A stretch of DNA of 9,158 bases from Alphaproteobacteria bacterium (GTDB taxonomy: Bacteria; Pseudomonadota; Alphaproteobacteria; Caulobacterales; Caulobacteraceae), in NCBI GenBank assembly GCA_028869395.1, contig JAGWSE010000438.1, forward strand, positions 1-9,158, written 5' to 3'. Shown here piece by piece: positions 1 to 6,755 of the stretch; within the stretch, counting starts at the first letter, position 1, and every line of letters starts with the position of its first letter. The translations under genes and the position numbers were made by a program. Below the pieces are notes generated by a model. It did no database searches, was not told the origin of the DNA, and worked only from the letters and a program-made list of their open reading frames with translations.

Positions 1-1121
1 CTCATACGCACCCAGCCTTCGGTGAGCCCGATCTCCAGCCGCTCGGCCTCCGGCATGGAGCGGTGGGTGGTGGTCGACGGGTGCGTGGCCATCGACTTGG
101 CGTCGCCGAGATTGTTCGAGATGTCGACGATCTCCAGCGCATCGAGGAAGCGCCACGCGGCGGCGCGATCGCCGAGGTCGAAGGCGATCACATTGCCGCC
201 GCCGGTCATCTGGTTGGCGACGATCGCCGCCTGCGGATGGTCGGGCCGGCCGGGATAGAGCACGCGCTTGGCCTTGGGGTTCGCGGCGATCGCGTCGGCC
301 AGCTTGGCCGCCGTCTGCGTCTGGCGCAGCACCCTGAGCTCCAGCGTCTCCAGTCCCTTCAGCAGAACCCAGGCGTTGAACGGCGACAGCGCCGGCCCGG
401 TGTGGCGCAGCAGGTCCTTGTAGGCCTCGTTCATCACCGTCTCGGAGCACAGGATCGCGCCGCCCAGCACGCGGCCCTGGCCGTCAATGTGCTTGGTGGC
501 GGAATAGACCACCACGTCCGCCCCCAGCGCCAGCGGCTTCTGGAAGATCGGCGTGGCGAACACGTTGTCGACGATCAGCTTGCCGCCGGCGGCGTGCGCG
601 ATCTCGGCGACCGCGCCGATCGGCGCCACTTCGAGCAGCGGATTGGCCGGGCTCTCCACCAGGAAGACCTTGCTGCTGGGCCGGACGGCCGCACGCCAGG
701 CCTCGGGATCGGGGGCGTCCACATAGGTGGTCTCGATCCCGTACCGCGACAGCAGGTTCGACATGATCCAGCGCGAGGAGCCGAAGAGGGCGCGCCCCGC
801 GACGATGTGGTCGCCGGATTTCAGCAGTCCCATCAGCGCGACCTGCACGGCCGACATGCCCGACGCGGTCGCGCGGCAGACCTCGGCGCCTTCCATCAGG
901 GCCAGCCGGTCCTCGAACATCGCCGTCGTGGGATTGGCGAAGCGCTGGTAGATGAAGCCCGGTTCCTCACCCGAAAAGCGCCGGTCGGCGGCTTCGGCGC
1001 TGTCGTAGGCGAAGCTCTGCGTCAGGAAGAGCGCTTCCGAGATCTCCCCGTAGGGCGAGCGCGCCATGCCGCCGCGCACCGCCCGGGTCTCGATCTCCCA
1101 GTTTCGCGGATCTTCAGCCAT
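1..1121 (-). CDS. metZ: O-succinylhomoserine sulfhydrylase, 3'-truncated by window edge
   Basis: This PLP enzyme of the Cys/Met-metabolism (gamma-family) class most likely makes homocysteine from O-succinylhomoserine and sulfide in the cytoplasm, on the direct-sulfhydrylation route to methionine. 373 complete codons are visible. IYQRFANPT (57-65) is the substrate/PLP phosphate region, SGMSA (88-92) belongs to the cofactor pocket, D185 in IVDNVFATP is the expected PLP-nitrogen partner, and K210 in YSATKHIDGQGR is the Schiff-base lysine. The HIDGQGR-LGG signature after the lysine is typical of MetZ rather than of cystathionine gamma-synthase or beta-lyase. Roughly 20-25 C-terminal residues should lie beyond position 1, judging from the usual length near 400. 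The ATG start is preceded by GAAGGAG (1128-1134) at a 6-nt spacing. The gene is divergent from dcd. Assignment as MetZ rather than O-acetylhomoserine sulfhydrylase is from motif memory. Confidence 0.93.
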   Translation of the reverse strand, partial: MAEDPRNWEIETRAVRGGMARSPYGEISEALFLTQSFAYDSAEAADRRFSGEEPGFIYQRFANPTTAMFEDRLALMEGAEVCRATASGMSAVQVALMGLLKSGDHIVAGRALFGSSRWIMSNLLSRYGIETTYVDAPDPEAWRAAVRPSSKVFLVESPANPLLEVAPIGAVAEIAHAAGGKLIVDNVFATPIFQKPLALGADVVVYSATKHIDGQGRVLGGAILCSETVMNEAYKDLLRHTGPALSPFNAWVLLKGLETLELRVLRQTQTAAKLADAIAANPKAKRVLYPGRPDHPQAAIVANQMTGGGNVIAFDLGDRAAAWRFLDALEIVDISNNLGDAKSMATHPSTTTHRSMPEAERLEIGLTEGWVRM

Positions 1122-1240
1122 GGCGGGCTCCTTCGTCGGAAAACGCCCGGGCAGGAACCGCAAGGGGCAGGCGAGGTCAAGCCTCCGCGGCGCAAGGGCG
1201 ACTTGCAAGACTCGCGTTCTGGCTTAAGGCTCCGCCGCCC
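1122..1240. other. metZ-dcd divergent intergenic region
   Basis: These 119 bp must hold the promoters of both divergent genes. On the minus strand a TTGACC (1175-1180) could be a -35 for metZ, but no GCTA-type -10 follows at a suitable distance. The metZ ribosome site GAAGGAG is at 1128-1134. On the plus strand AAGG (1226-1229), 11 nt before the dcd ATG, is the only ribosome-site candidate. I looked for the conserved parts of the SAM-II class, since methionine genes of alphaproteobacteria can carry such riboswitches, and could not recognise them. Confidence 0.5.
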
Positions 1241-2263
1241 ATGCGTGACGCTGACCGTCCGGGCATCCTGCCCTCCCAGTCCATCGAGGCCCTGATCGCC
1301 GCGGGCGCGATCACGTCGGAGACGCCCTTCGATCCCGACCAGGTGCAGCCCGCGAGCCTCGACTTGAGGCTGGGCTCGCGCGTCTGGCGCGTGCGCGCCT
1401 CCTTCCTCCCTGGCCGCGGCCGCAAGGTGGTCGAGCGCATCCGCGAAGTCGCCATGCACGAGCTCGACCTCGAAGCCGGCGCGGTGCTGGAGCGGGGCTG
1501 CGTCTACATCGCCGAACTGCAGGAGCGGCTGGCGCTGCCGGCCGGCGTCTCGGCGCGCGCCAACCCGAAGAGCTCGACCGGCCGCGTCGACGTGTTCGTG
1601 CGCCTGCTCTCCGACGGCACCCCCGCCTTCGATGACGTGGCCGAGGGCTATCGGGGGCCGACCTTCATCGAGATCGCGCCCCAGACCTTCTCGGTGCTGG
1701 TGCGCCGTGGCACCCGCCTCAACCAGCTGCGCCTCAAGCAGGGCGTCCCCGAGCGCCTGCGGATCGAGAGCGTCGGCGTCGACCTCTCCGACGGCGTCGC
1801 CGGGTTCCGCGCGCGCCGCCACGCCCCCGTGGTCGACCTGGACAAGGAAGACGGGCACGACCCGCGCCACTACTGGGAGCCGATGATCCCGCGCGAGGGC
1901 CAGCTGCTGCTCGATCCGGGCGAATTCTACATCCTGGCCTCCAAGGAGGCGGTGGAGATCCCGGTGACGGAAGCCGCCGAGATGACGCCGATCGACCCCT
2001 CCGTCGGCGAATTCCGCGTCCACTACGCCGGCTTCTTCGACCCCGGCTTCGGCACCGACGAGGCGCACGGCAAGGGTTCGCGCGGGGTCCTGGAGGTCCG
2101 CAGCCACGAGACGCCGTTCATCCTCGAGGACGGCCAGACGGTGGCCCGGCTGGTCTACGAGCCGCTGACCGAGCGTCCCCAGCGTCTCTATGGCGACCTC
2201 GGGTCGCATTACCAAAGACAAGGCCTCAAGCTATCCAAGCACTTCAGGGCGTGGGGCGAATAG
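1241..2263 (+). CDS. dcd: dCTP deaminase, tandem two-domain alphaproteobacterial type
   Basis: The 340-residue protein is predicted to deaminate dCTP to dUTP, feeding dTMP synthesis, in the cytoplasm. It is nearly twice the length of the classical about 190-residue enzyme and consists of two dUTPase-like jelly-roll repeats. Repeat one (about 1-195) has the SSTGRVD motif (111-117), equivalent to the RSSxxR phosphate-binding motif, and GPTFIEI with E144. Repeat two (about 215-330) has GFFDPGFG (264-271) and GVLEVRSHE (282-290) with E285, but its SSxxR position reads DPSVGEFR. This matches the DCD N- plus C-domain family known from alphaproteobacteria. Start ATG 1241 fits the N-terminus PGILPSQSIEALI, which aligns with Dcd openings. 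The next gene begins 28 bp after the stop. I am confident of the family; which repeat carries the catalytic glutamate is inferred. Confidence 0.9.
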   Translation: MRDADRPGILPSQSIEALIAAGAITSETPFDPDQVQPASLDLRLGSRVWRVRASFLPGRGRKVVERIREVAMHELDLEAGAVLERGCVYIAELQERLALPAGVSARANPKSSTGRVDVFVRLLSDGTPAFDDVAEGYRGPTFIEIAPQTFSVLVRRGTRLNQLRLKQGVPERLRIESVGVDLSDGVAGFRARRHAPVVDLDKEDGHDPRHYWEPMIPREGQLLLDPGEFYILASKEAVEIPVTEAAEMTPIDPSVGEFRVHYAGFFDPGFGTDEAHGKGSRGVLEVRSHETPFILEDGQTVARLVYEPLTERPQRLYGDLGSHYQRQGLKLSKHFRAWGE

Positions 2264-2280
2264 TCACGCTCCGCTCTACT

Positions 2281-2286
2281 GAGGTG
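2281..2286 (+). promoter_or_regulatory. ribosome binding site deciding the GTG start of the TraB/GumN gene
   Basis: GAGGTG lies 5 nt before GTG 2292. The alternative ATG at 2307 would sit 20 nt from it and would shorten the signal peptide to begin directly in the hydrophobic core, so GTG is favoured. Confidence 0.6.
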
Positions 2287-2291
2287 AAGCG

Positions 2292-3170
2292 GTGCGTATA
2301 TTCCGAATGGTCGCGCTTGCGGCCGCAATGTTGTTCGGGGGGCTCGGAGCGGCTGGCGCGGCGGATGCTGCGCCGGCCCTTTGGGTCGCCAAGTCTCCCC
2401 ATGCCGAGATCTATCTGTTCGGCACCCTGCATGCGCTGACGCCCGGCGTGCAGTGGCGCACCCCGGCCTACGACGCCGCCTACGCGGCGGCGAAGACCCT
2501 GTGGTTCGAGACCGACATCGACCACGCCAGCCCCGCCCGGGTGCAGGGCATCGTCGCCCACTACGGTGTCGATCCGGTCCGCACGCTGAGCCAGAAGCTC
2601 CCGCCCGCCGACGTGGCCGAGCTCGCCCGGCAGGCGAACCTGGCGCGCATCGAGCACCTGAGGCCCTGGGCCGCGGCGCTGATGCTTTCCATGCAGCCGG
2701 TGCTGGCCAAGGGCGGAGAGGTCGCCGCCGGGGCGGACGCGGTGATGACCCACGACGCCAAGGCCGCCGACAAGCAGGTCCGCTACTTCGAGACGCTGGA
2801 CCAGCAGGTCCACATCTTCGCCGACCTGCCCGAGCAGGCCGAGGTCCGCTACCTCACGAGCATCCTCGACGAGCGCAGCCACCCGCATTTCAGTCTCGCG
2901 CCCAGGGAGTCGCTGCAGCGGGCCTGGCTAGACGGCGACCTCGCCAAGCTTGGGCCGGCCCTGGTGGGCGAGATGCAGAAGAAGAACCCGGCGCTCTACG
3001 ACGCCCTGCTGAAGCGGCGCAACCTCGCTTGGGCCGACGAACTCACGGACGAGCTGAACACCGGCTCCGGGGTCGAGCTGGTCGCAGTGGGCGCCCTGCA
3101 CATGGTGGGCGACGACGGGCTTCCGACCCTCCTGAAGGCGCGCGGCTTCGACGTCGAGCGCGTGCAGTAG
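2292..3170 (+). CDS. TraB/GumN family protein, exported
   Basis: This 292-residue protein belongs to the TraB/GumN (PF01963-type) family, whose members are often proposed to be metal-dependent peptidase-like proteins; its substrate is unknown. Residues 1-26 form a signal peptide (MRIFR, a hydrophobic A/L/G stretch, then AGAADA), so it should act in the periplasm or as a membrane-associated protein. Family marks are YLFGTLHAL (41-49) with the first conserved GxxH, FETDI (72-76), GAD (147-149), ETLDQQ (167-172), the RRN...WA segment (242-248), and near the end VAVGALHMVGDDG (264-276), the second GxxH. The length is normal for the family. The start is GTG with GAGGTG 5 nt upstream. It follows dcd by 28 bp and is probably cotranscribed, although no functional link is evident. 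It converges on the HD-domain gene with 8 bp between the stops. Confidence 0.85.
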   Translation: MRIFRMVALAAAMLFGGLGAAGAADAAPALWVAKSPHAEIYLFGTLHALTPGVQWRTPAYDAAYAAAKTLWFETDIDHASPARVQGIVAHYGVDPVRTLSQKLPPADVAELARQANLARIEHLRPWAAALMLSMQPVLAKGGEVAAGADAVMTHDAKAADKQVRYFETLDQQVHIFADLPEQAEVRYLTSILDERSHPHFSLAPRESLQRAWLDGDLAKLGPALVGEMQKKNPALYDALLKRRNLAWADELTDELNTGSGVELVAVGALHMVGDDGLPTLLKARGFDVERVQ

Positions 3171-3178
3171 GCGCCGCC

Positions 3179-3766
3179 TCAGTCGCGCTTGTAGATCGAC
3201 CGCTTCGGCGTCTCCATGACGCGGCGCATCATCGGCTCGAAGGCCTCCAGCGGCATGGACTCGTAGGCCGGGTCGAAGCTGTTCTGGTCGTAGAGGTGGC
3301 AGAACTGGGCGCAGTATTCGAACTGCGGATGGCCGCGGTACTGCTCGCGCAGGTCACGGTCCAGGCCCAGGTAGTGGAAGAAGTAGTAGCCCTGGAAGAC
3401 GCCGTGCTTCTCCAGCATCCAGTGGTTCGCCTCGGAGATGTAGGGCTTCAGGATCGCGGCCCCCATCTCGGCGTGTGACGCCGGCAGCAGGATGTCGCCG
3501 ATGTCGTGCAGCAGGGCGCAGACGACGTATTCCTCGTCGCGGCCGTCCTTGTGGGCCCGCGTGGCGGTCTGCAGCGAATGCTCCAGGCGGTCGACGGCGA
3601 AGCCGCCGTGGTCACCCTTCAGCATCTTCAGGTGGTCGAGGATGCGGTCCACGTGTTCGCCGCGGTGCGCGGCGGCGGCGCGGCCGATGGCTTGCCAGTC
3701 CTCCAGCGTGCCTTCGGTCATGGCGGAGAACCGGGCGCGGGTCTGCAGCTGGGCGTCGTCGGCCAT
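3179..3766 (-). CDS. HD-domain protein, PhnZ/MIOX-like metal oxygenase candidate
   Basis: This 195-residue protein has an HD-superfamily core: H63 (RLEHSLQTA), H87-D88 (ALLHDIGD), H98 (PASHAEMG), H121 (LEKHGVFQG) and D160 (CHLYDQNSFDP). Spacing of 24 between the first His and the HD pair, and 23 between the two later His residues, resembles the di-iron ligand set I recall for PhnZ (H34, H58-D59, H80, H104, D161) and the related myo-inositol oxygenase. It may therefore be a mixed-valent di-iron oxygenase cleaving a C-C or C-P bond, rather than a phosphohydrolase; that is inference, and the substrate is unknown. The reading frame stays open upstream to 4675 as a GC-rich artefact. The true start is ATG 3766, with AGGGAGG 5 nt upstream. 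No signal peptide or membrane segment is visible. It is divergent from the sulfotransferase-like gene. Confidence 0.85.
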   Translation of the reverse strand: MADDAQLQTRARFSAMTEGTLEDWQAIGRAAAAHRGEHVDRILDHLKMLKGDHGGFAVDRLEHSLQTATRAHKDGRDEEYVVCALLHDIGDILLPASHAEMGAAILKPYISEANHWMLEKHGVFQGYYFFHYLGLDRDLREQYRGHPQFEYCAQFCHLYDQNSFDPAYESMPLEAFEPMMRRVMETPKRSIYKRD

Positions 3767-3859
3767 GGCGGCCTCCCTGATGAGCTTTCGAGGCATGGTG
3801 CGGCCGGCGCCGCCCCAGGTCAACGCGCCGCGGCGTTGTGGCGGGGCCCCGGCTCGGCC
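3767..3859. other. divergent intergenic region with an inverted repeat
   Basis: These 93 bp separate the HD-domain gene from the sulfotransferase-like gene. They contain an inverted repeat, CAACGC-GCCGCG-GCGTTG (3821-3838), and on the minus strand a TTGACC (3818-3823) that overlaps its edge and could be a -35 for the HD gene. I see no good -10 for either gene. The repeat could be an operator or only a GC-rich coincidence. Confidence 0.4.
3772..3778 (-). promoter_or_regulatory. ribosome binding site deciding the HD-gene start
   Basis: AGGGAGG on the minus strand is 5 nt from ATG 3766. An in-frame ATG 27-30 nt further upstream has no such site, and the much longer open frame overlaps the opposite-strand gene. 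Confidence 0.75.
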
Positions 3860-4888
3860 ATGCTGGCGATCATGTCGCCGACCGATTGGCGCCCGGGGCT
3901 CGCCGCCTCGCCGGCGCTGTTCCCCCTGAGCCTCGATCCGGCGACCGACCGGGTGCGCCTCGTGCGGCTGTCGCCGGTCGACTACGAGAAGGCGAGCTTC
4001 CTGGACGAACGGGTCCAGGCGCCCACCGCCGCGGAGGCGCCGTTCGGCGAGGTGGCCGAGGCCCTGTCCGGCGCGCCCCTCGCCTGCGACTGGATCTTCC
4101 ACACCGGCCACGTGGGATCGACGCTGCTGTCGCGTCTCCTGGGCGCGCACCCGCGCGTCTTTTCCCTGCGCGAACCGCAGGCGCTTCGCACCCTTGCCGC
4201 CGCCGAGGTCGCGCGCGCCCCCTGGACCGACGCCGAGCTCGACCGCCGCCTGGCCGTCTTGCAGCAGCTCTTCTCGCGCACCTGGGCTCAGCCGAAGCGG
4301 GCGCTGGTCAAGGCGACCAGCCTGGTCACCGGCCTCGCGCCGCGGCTGCTGGCGCAGGGCGGCGAGGCCCGCGCCCTGCTGATGACCGTCTCGCCCGAGC
4401 GCTATCTCGCCAGCATCTTCTCCGGCGCCAACCTCGGCGACGTGCGCCAGGCCGCGCCGCTGCGGCTGTCGCGCCTGGAGGCCCGCCTCGGCGAGGCCCG
4501 CTGGCGGCTCGAGGCCCTCTCGCCCGGCGAGCTGGCGGCGATGAGCTGGGCCAGCGACGTGGCCGTCTTCGCCGACCTCGCGCGCCGGGCGCCCGGGCGC
4601 ACCCGCCTGATCGACTTCGACGAATTCCTCGCCGATCCCCGCGCCGGCCTCGCCGCGGCGCTCGCCCACCTGCATGGCCGCGCCGATCTGGCCGAGGCCG
4701 CCCGCCTCGCCGCCTCACCCTATCTGCAGCGCTATTCCAAGGCGCCGGAGTACGGCTACGGCCCCGATCTGCGCCGGCAGGTGCTGGACCAGGCCAGGCG
4801 CCAGGCCGGCGACGAGATCGCTCGCGGACTCGCCTGGCTGGAATCCGTCGCCGCTGTCGTTCCCGCCCTCGCGGACATCGCGCCCTAG
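3860..4888 (+). CDS. sulfotransferase-like P-loop protein
   Basis: This 342-residue protein has a P-loop-like nucleotide motif, FHTGHVGSTLLSRLLG (80-95), followed by HPRVFSLREPQALR (97-110). That is the arrangement of the 5'-phosphosulfate-binding loop and following strand in bacterial sulfotransferase-family proteins (in which HxGxxGST-L-R-L is common). Further pieces that fit the fold are ALVKATSLV (148-156) and a late RLIDFDEFLADPRAGL segment (249-264), similar to the 'y-edl-dP-' region near the second PAPS contact. The substrate is unknown and true sulfotransferase activity is not proven by these motifs. ATG 3860 is chosen as the first start after the intergenic region; ATG 3872 (codon 5) is possible, and neither has a strong ribosome site. 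The gene ends tail-to-tail with the PiuC-like gene, sharing CTAG. Confidence 0.7.
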   Translation: MLAIMSPTDWRPGLAASPALFPLSLDPATDRVRLVRLSPVDYEKASFLDERVQAPTAAEAPFGEVAEALSGAPLACDWIFHTGHVGSTLLSRLLGAHPRVFSLREPQALRTLAAAEVARAPWTDAELDRRLAVLQQLFSRTWAQPKRALVKATSLVTGLAPRLLAQGGEARALLMTVSPERYLASIFSGANLGDVRQAAPLRLSRLEARLGEARWRLEALSPGELAAMSWASDVAVFADLARRAPGRTRLIDFDEFLADPRAGLAAALAHLHGRADLAEAARLAASPYLQRYSKAPEYGYGPDLRRQVLDQARRQAGDEIARGLAWLESVAAVVPALADIAP

Positions 4889-5550
4889 CTCGAACCCCAC
4901 ATGCGCCGCAGGTTCGCGCGCACGTACTGCAGCCGGTTGCGGTTCTCAGGGCTGATGTTGAAGCCCTCCAGCGCCGCCACCTCGTCCAGCTCGTAGAGCA
5001 GTTCGCGCTGGAAGCTGTCGGCGATGTGGCTCTCGACGAAGGTGATGCCGGCCAGCCGCTCGCCGCGCGTCACCGGCGTGACCTCGTGCAGCGTCGTCGA
5101 GGGATAGACGATCGCCGCCCCGGGCTTCAGCTTGAACTCCACCTTGCGCGTCCCGACCTGCACCGCGAGCGCGCCGCCGTCGTAGCTCTCCGGATCGTTC
5201 AGGAAGACCGTGCAGGAGATGTCCGAGCGCAGCTGCCGCGCGCCCAGAGGGATGATCGGCGAATCCACGTGCTGGCCGTACTTCATGCCCGGCGCGTAGC
5301 GGGTGAGCAGGGGCGGCGCCATCAGCGCCGGGAAGGCGAAGTTGCGGAACGCCTCCGAGCGCTGCAGCGCCGTCGCCAGGATCTTCGACGAGGCTTGGTA
5401 GGCCTGGTCGCCGTGGTCGATCTGCAGGTTGTCCTTCATCGTCGCGTGCGGGGCGGAAAGCCGCCCGTCCACGAAGGTCGCGCGCGCGGCCAGCGTGCGC
5501 AGCTCGGCCACCTCGTCGGGCGTCAGGACGTCTTCGATCTCGAGGAACAT
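4885..5550 (-). CDS. Fe(II)/2-oxoglutarate dioxygenase, PiuC/YbiX (PKHD-hydroxylase) type
   Basis: The 221-residue cytoplasmic protein is full length for the PiuC/YbiX family of Fe(II)- and 2-oxoglutarate-dependent oxygenases. The iron facial triad is H94 and D96 in YGQHVDSP plus H155 in YPSTTLHEVTPV, and R165, ten residues after the last His, is the expected 2-oxoglutarate carboxylate ligand. MKDNLQ (38-43), FLNDPESYDGGAL (116-128) and the C-terminal SFQRELLYELDEV helix are all family-typical. Family members are linked to iron uptake loci and TonB receptors, but no receptor gene is in this window and the substrate is unknown. Start ATG 5550 opens the normal family N-terminus (IEDVLTPDEVAELR). 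The ribosome site is weak. The OYE gene ends 35 bp upstream on the same strand, so the two may be cotranscribed. Confidence 0.9.
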   Translation of the reverse strand: MFLEIEDVLTPDEVAELRTLAARATFVDGRLSAPHATMKDNLQIDHGDQAYQASSKILATALQRSEAFRNFAFPALMAPPLLTRYAPGMKYGQHVDSPIIPLGARQLRSDISCTVFLNDPESYDGGALAVQVGTRKVEFKLKPGAAIVYPSTTLHEVTPVTRGERLAGITFVESHIADSFQRELLYELDEVAALEGFNISPENRNRLQYVRANLRRMWGSS

Positions 5551-5585
5551 CTCGGCCGTTCGGTAGCATCCGCGCGGCGCGGGCG

Positions 5586-6686
5586 CTACTCGGCGGGCTG
5601 CGCCTCAGCCGGCTCGGCGACGAAGCCCTTCCAGCTCTTCATGTAGCCCAGGAACGCCGGGCCCAGGCCTTCCTTCTTCAGATGCGCCTCGCTGACCGGG
5701 CGGGCGATCGGCTCGAAGTCGCGGTCGGCGCCGTAGAGCTCGGGATAGTCGTGGTGCAGGATCGCCGCGCGGCCCAGGAAGACGAAGTCCATCCCCTGCT
5801 CGAGGCAGGCGCGCACGTCCGCCCCCGACATGATCTTGCCCGCGCAGCCGACGCGCACCTGGCCGCGCGGCAGGTCGGTGAACCAGCTCATCAGGCTGCG
5901 GCCCTTGAACTCAGTCTCCTCCGGCTCCTTCGTGTAGTCCCACAGCGACAGGTCGATGTAGTCGACCTTGCCTTCGGCCATCAGCCGCCCCGCCAGCGCG
6001 CGGATCTCGGCGAGCTTCAGTCCGAACCGCTCGGGCGACAGCCGGATGCCCAGGTTGAAGTCGGGGCGGCAGCGGCTGCGGATCCCGTCGATGATCTCGT
6101 GGACGACGCGCGCGCGGTTCTCGGGCGTGCCGCCATAGCGGTCCTCGCGCCGGTTGATCTCGGGCGACAGGAACTGGGCCAGCACGTAGCCGTGGGCGCC
6201 ATGCATCTCCACGCCGTCGAAGCCCGCCCGCTCGGACCGCTGGGCGGCGGCGACGAAATCCTCCACCAGCTGCTCCACCTCGGCGGTCGACAGCGCCCGC
6301 GCGCCGGTCTCCTCGTTGTCCGAAGGGCAAAGGGGCGTCCCGCCAATCAGCTCCTTGGGGCTGCGCATGCCGGCGTGGTGCAGCTGGACGACCGCCAGGC
6401 TGCCTTCATCCTTGAGGGCCCTGGCCAGGCGGGTCAGGCCAGCCAGGTGCTGCTCGCCGAACACCCCGAGCTGGCCGGGGAAGCCCTGGCCCTGCCGCTG
6501 CACGTGCGCGGCGCAGGTCATCACCATGCCGAAGCCGCCCTGCGCGCGCAGGGTCAGCCAGCGGAACTCGTCCTCCGACAGCACGCCGTCCGGATGGCTC
6601 TGCAGGTTGGTGAGCGGCGCCAGCGCAAAGCGGTTCTTCATCTGCGGGCCGTGCGCGAAGGCGAGCGGCGAGAGCACGTCGGTCAA
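5586..6686 (-). CDS. NADH:flavin oxidoreductase, Old Yellow Enzyme family
   Basis: This 366-residue FMN-dependent TIM-barrel enzyme probably reduces activated C=C bonds (enones, nitro compounds or a xenobiotic) with NAD(P)H in the cytoplasm. The hallmark motif is MHGAHGYVLAQFLSP (161-175), with substrate-binding H162 and H165 and the proton-donor tyrosine Y167, followed by NRREDRYGG (178-186). VVQLHHAG (99-106) carries flavin-contact Q101, and IRLSPE (214-219) with R215 and the FVFLGRAAI segment (301-309) form the FMN phosphate site. It is single-domain, without the C-terminal Fe-S/FAD module of 2,4-dienoyl-CoA reductases. The tail beyond about 355 is a short Ala/Pro/Glu-rich extension. Translation appears to start at TTG 6686, with GAGGGG about 9 nt upstream. 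An in-frame TAG lies further upstream with no ATG between, so no better start exists. Confidence 0.92.
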   Translation of the reverse strand: MTDVLSPLAFAHGPQMKNRFALAPLTNLQSHPDGVLSEDEFRWLTLRAQGGFGMVMTCAAHVQRQGQGFPGQLGVFGEQHLAGLTRLARALKDEGSLAVVQLHHAGMRSPKELIGGTPLCPSDNEETGARALSTAEVEQLVEDFVAAAQRSERAGFDGVEMHGAHGYVLAQFLSPEINRREDRYGGTPENRARVVHEIIDGIRSRCRPDFNLGIRLSPERFGLKLAEIRALAGRLMAEGKVDYIDLSLWDYTKEPEETEFKGRSLMSWFTDLPRGQVRVGCAGKIMSGADVRACLEQGMDFVFLGRAAILHHDYPELYGADRDFEPIARPVSEAHLKKEGLGPAFLGYMKSWKGFVAEPAEAQPAE

Positions 6687-6719
6687 GGCGGAAGCCCCCT
6701 CAAACAGTTGTTCGGACGA

Positions 6720-6749
6720 CTTCTATCGGAGCTGACGCGGGGGCGGCAA
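6720..6749 (-). promoter_or_regulatory. possible promoter of the OYE/dioxygenase pair
   Basis: On the minus strand TTGCCGC (6743-6749), 15 nt, then GATAGAAG (6720-6727) resembles the Caulobacter housekeeping consensus TTGACGS-N10-14-GCTANAWC with several mismatches and one extra spacer base. Initiation near 6713 would give a leader of about 27 nt before TTG 6686. It lies in the 69 bp between the PAS gene and the OYE gene. Confidence 0.3.
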
Positions 6750-6755
6750 CCGCGC

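Noticed and set aside
1203..1229. Promoter TTGCAAG-N12-GCTTAAGG for dcd
   Set aside because: It matches poorly in both boxes, and the start site would fall a few bases before the ATG, destroying the only ribosome-site candidate.
1122..1240. SAM-responsive riboswitch before metZ
   Set aside because: Looked for SAM-II-like conserved segments; only a short TTGCAAG resemblance was found, with no pseudoknot partner or A-rich conserved part.
63..1295. Long plus-strand open frame opposite metZ
   Set aside because: It is a high-GC mirror frame of metZ with Arg/Gly/His/Ala-rich sequence and no recognisable domain; the minus strand has complete MetZ motifs.
2244..3478. Long frames on both strands overlapping the TraB/GumN gene
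   Set aside because: Mirror or shifted frames of a GC-rich gene; the TraB/GumN frame alone has a signal peptide and both GxxH motifs.
3179..4675. A 498-codon open frame extending the HD-domain gene far upstream
   Set aside because: Beyond ATG 3766 the frame is the complement of the P-loop gene and gives low-complexity Arg/Gly/Ala-rich sequence. The HD protein has a perfect ribosome site at 3772-3778.
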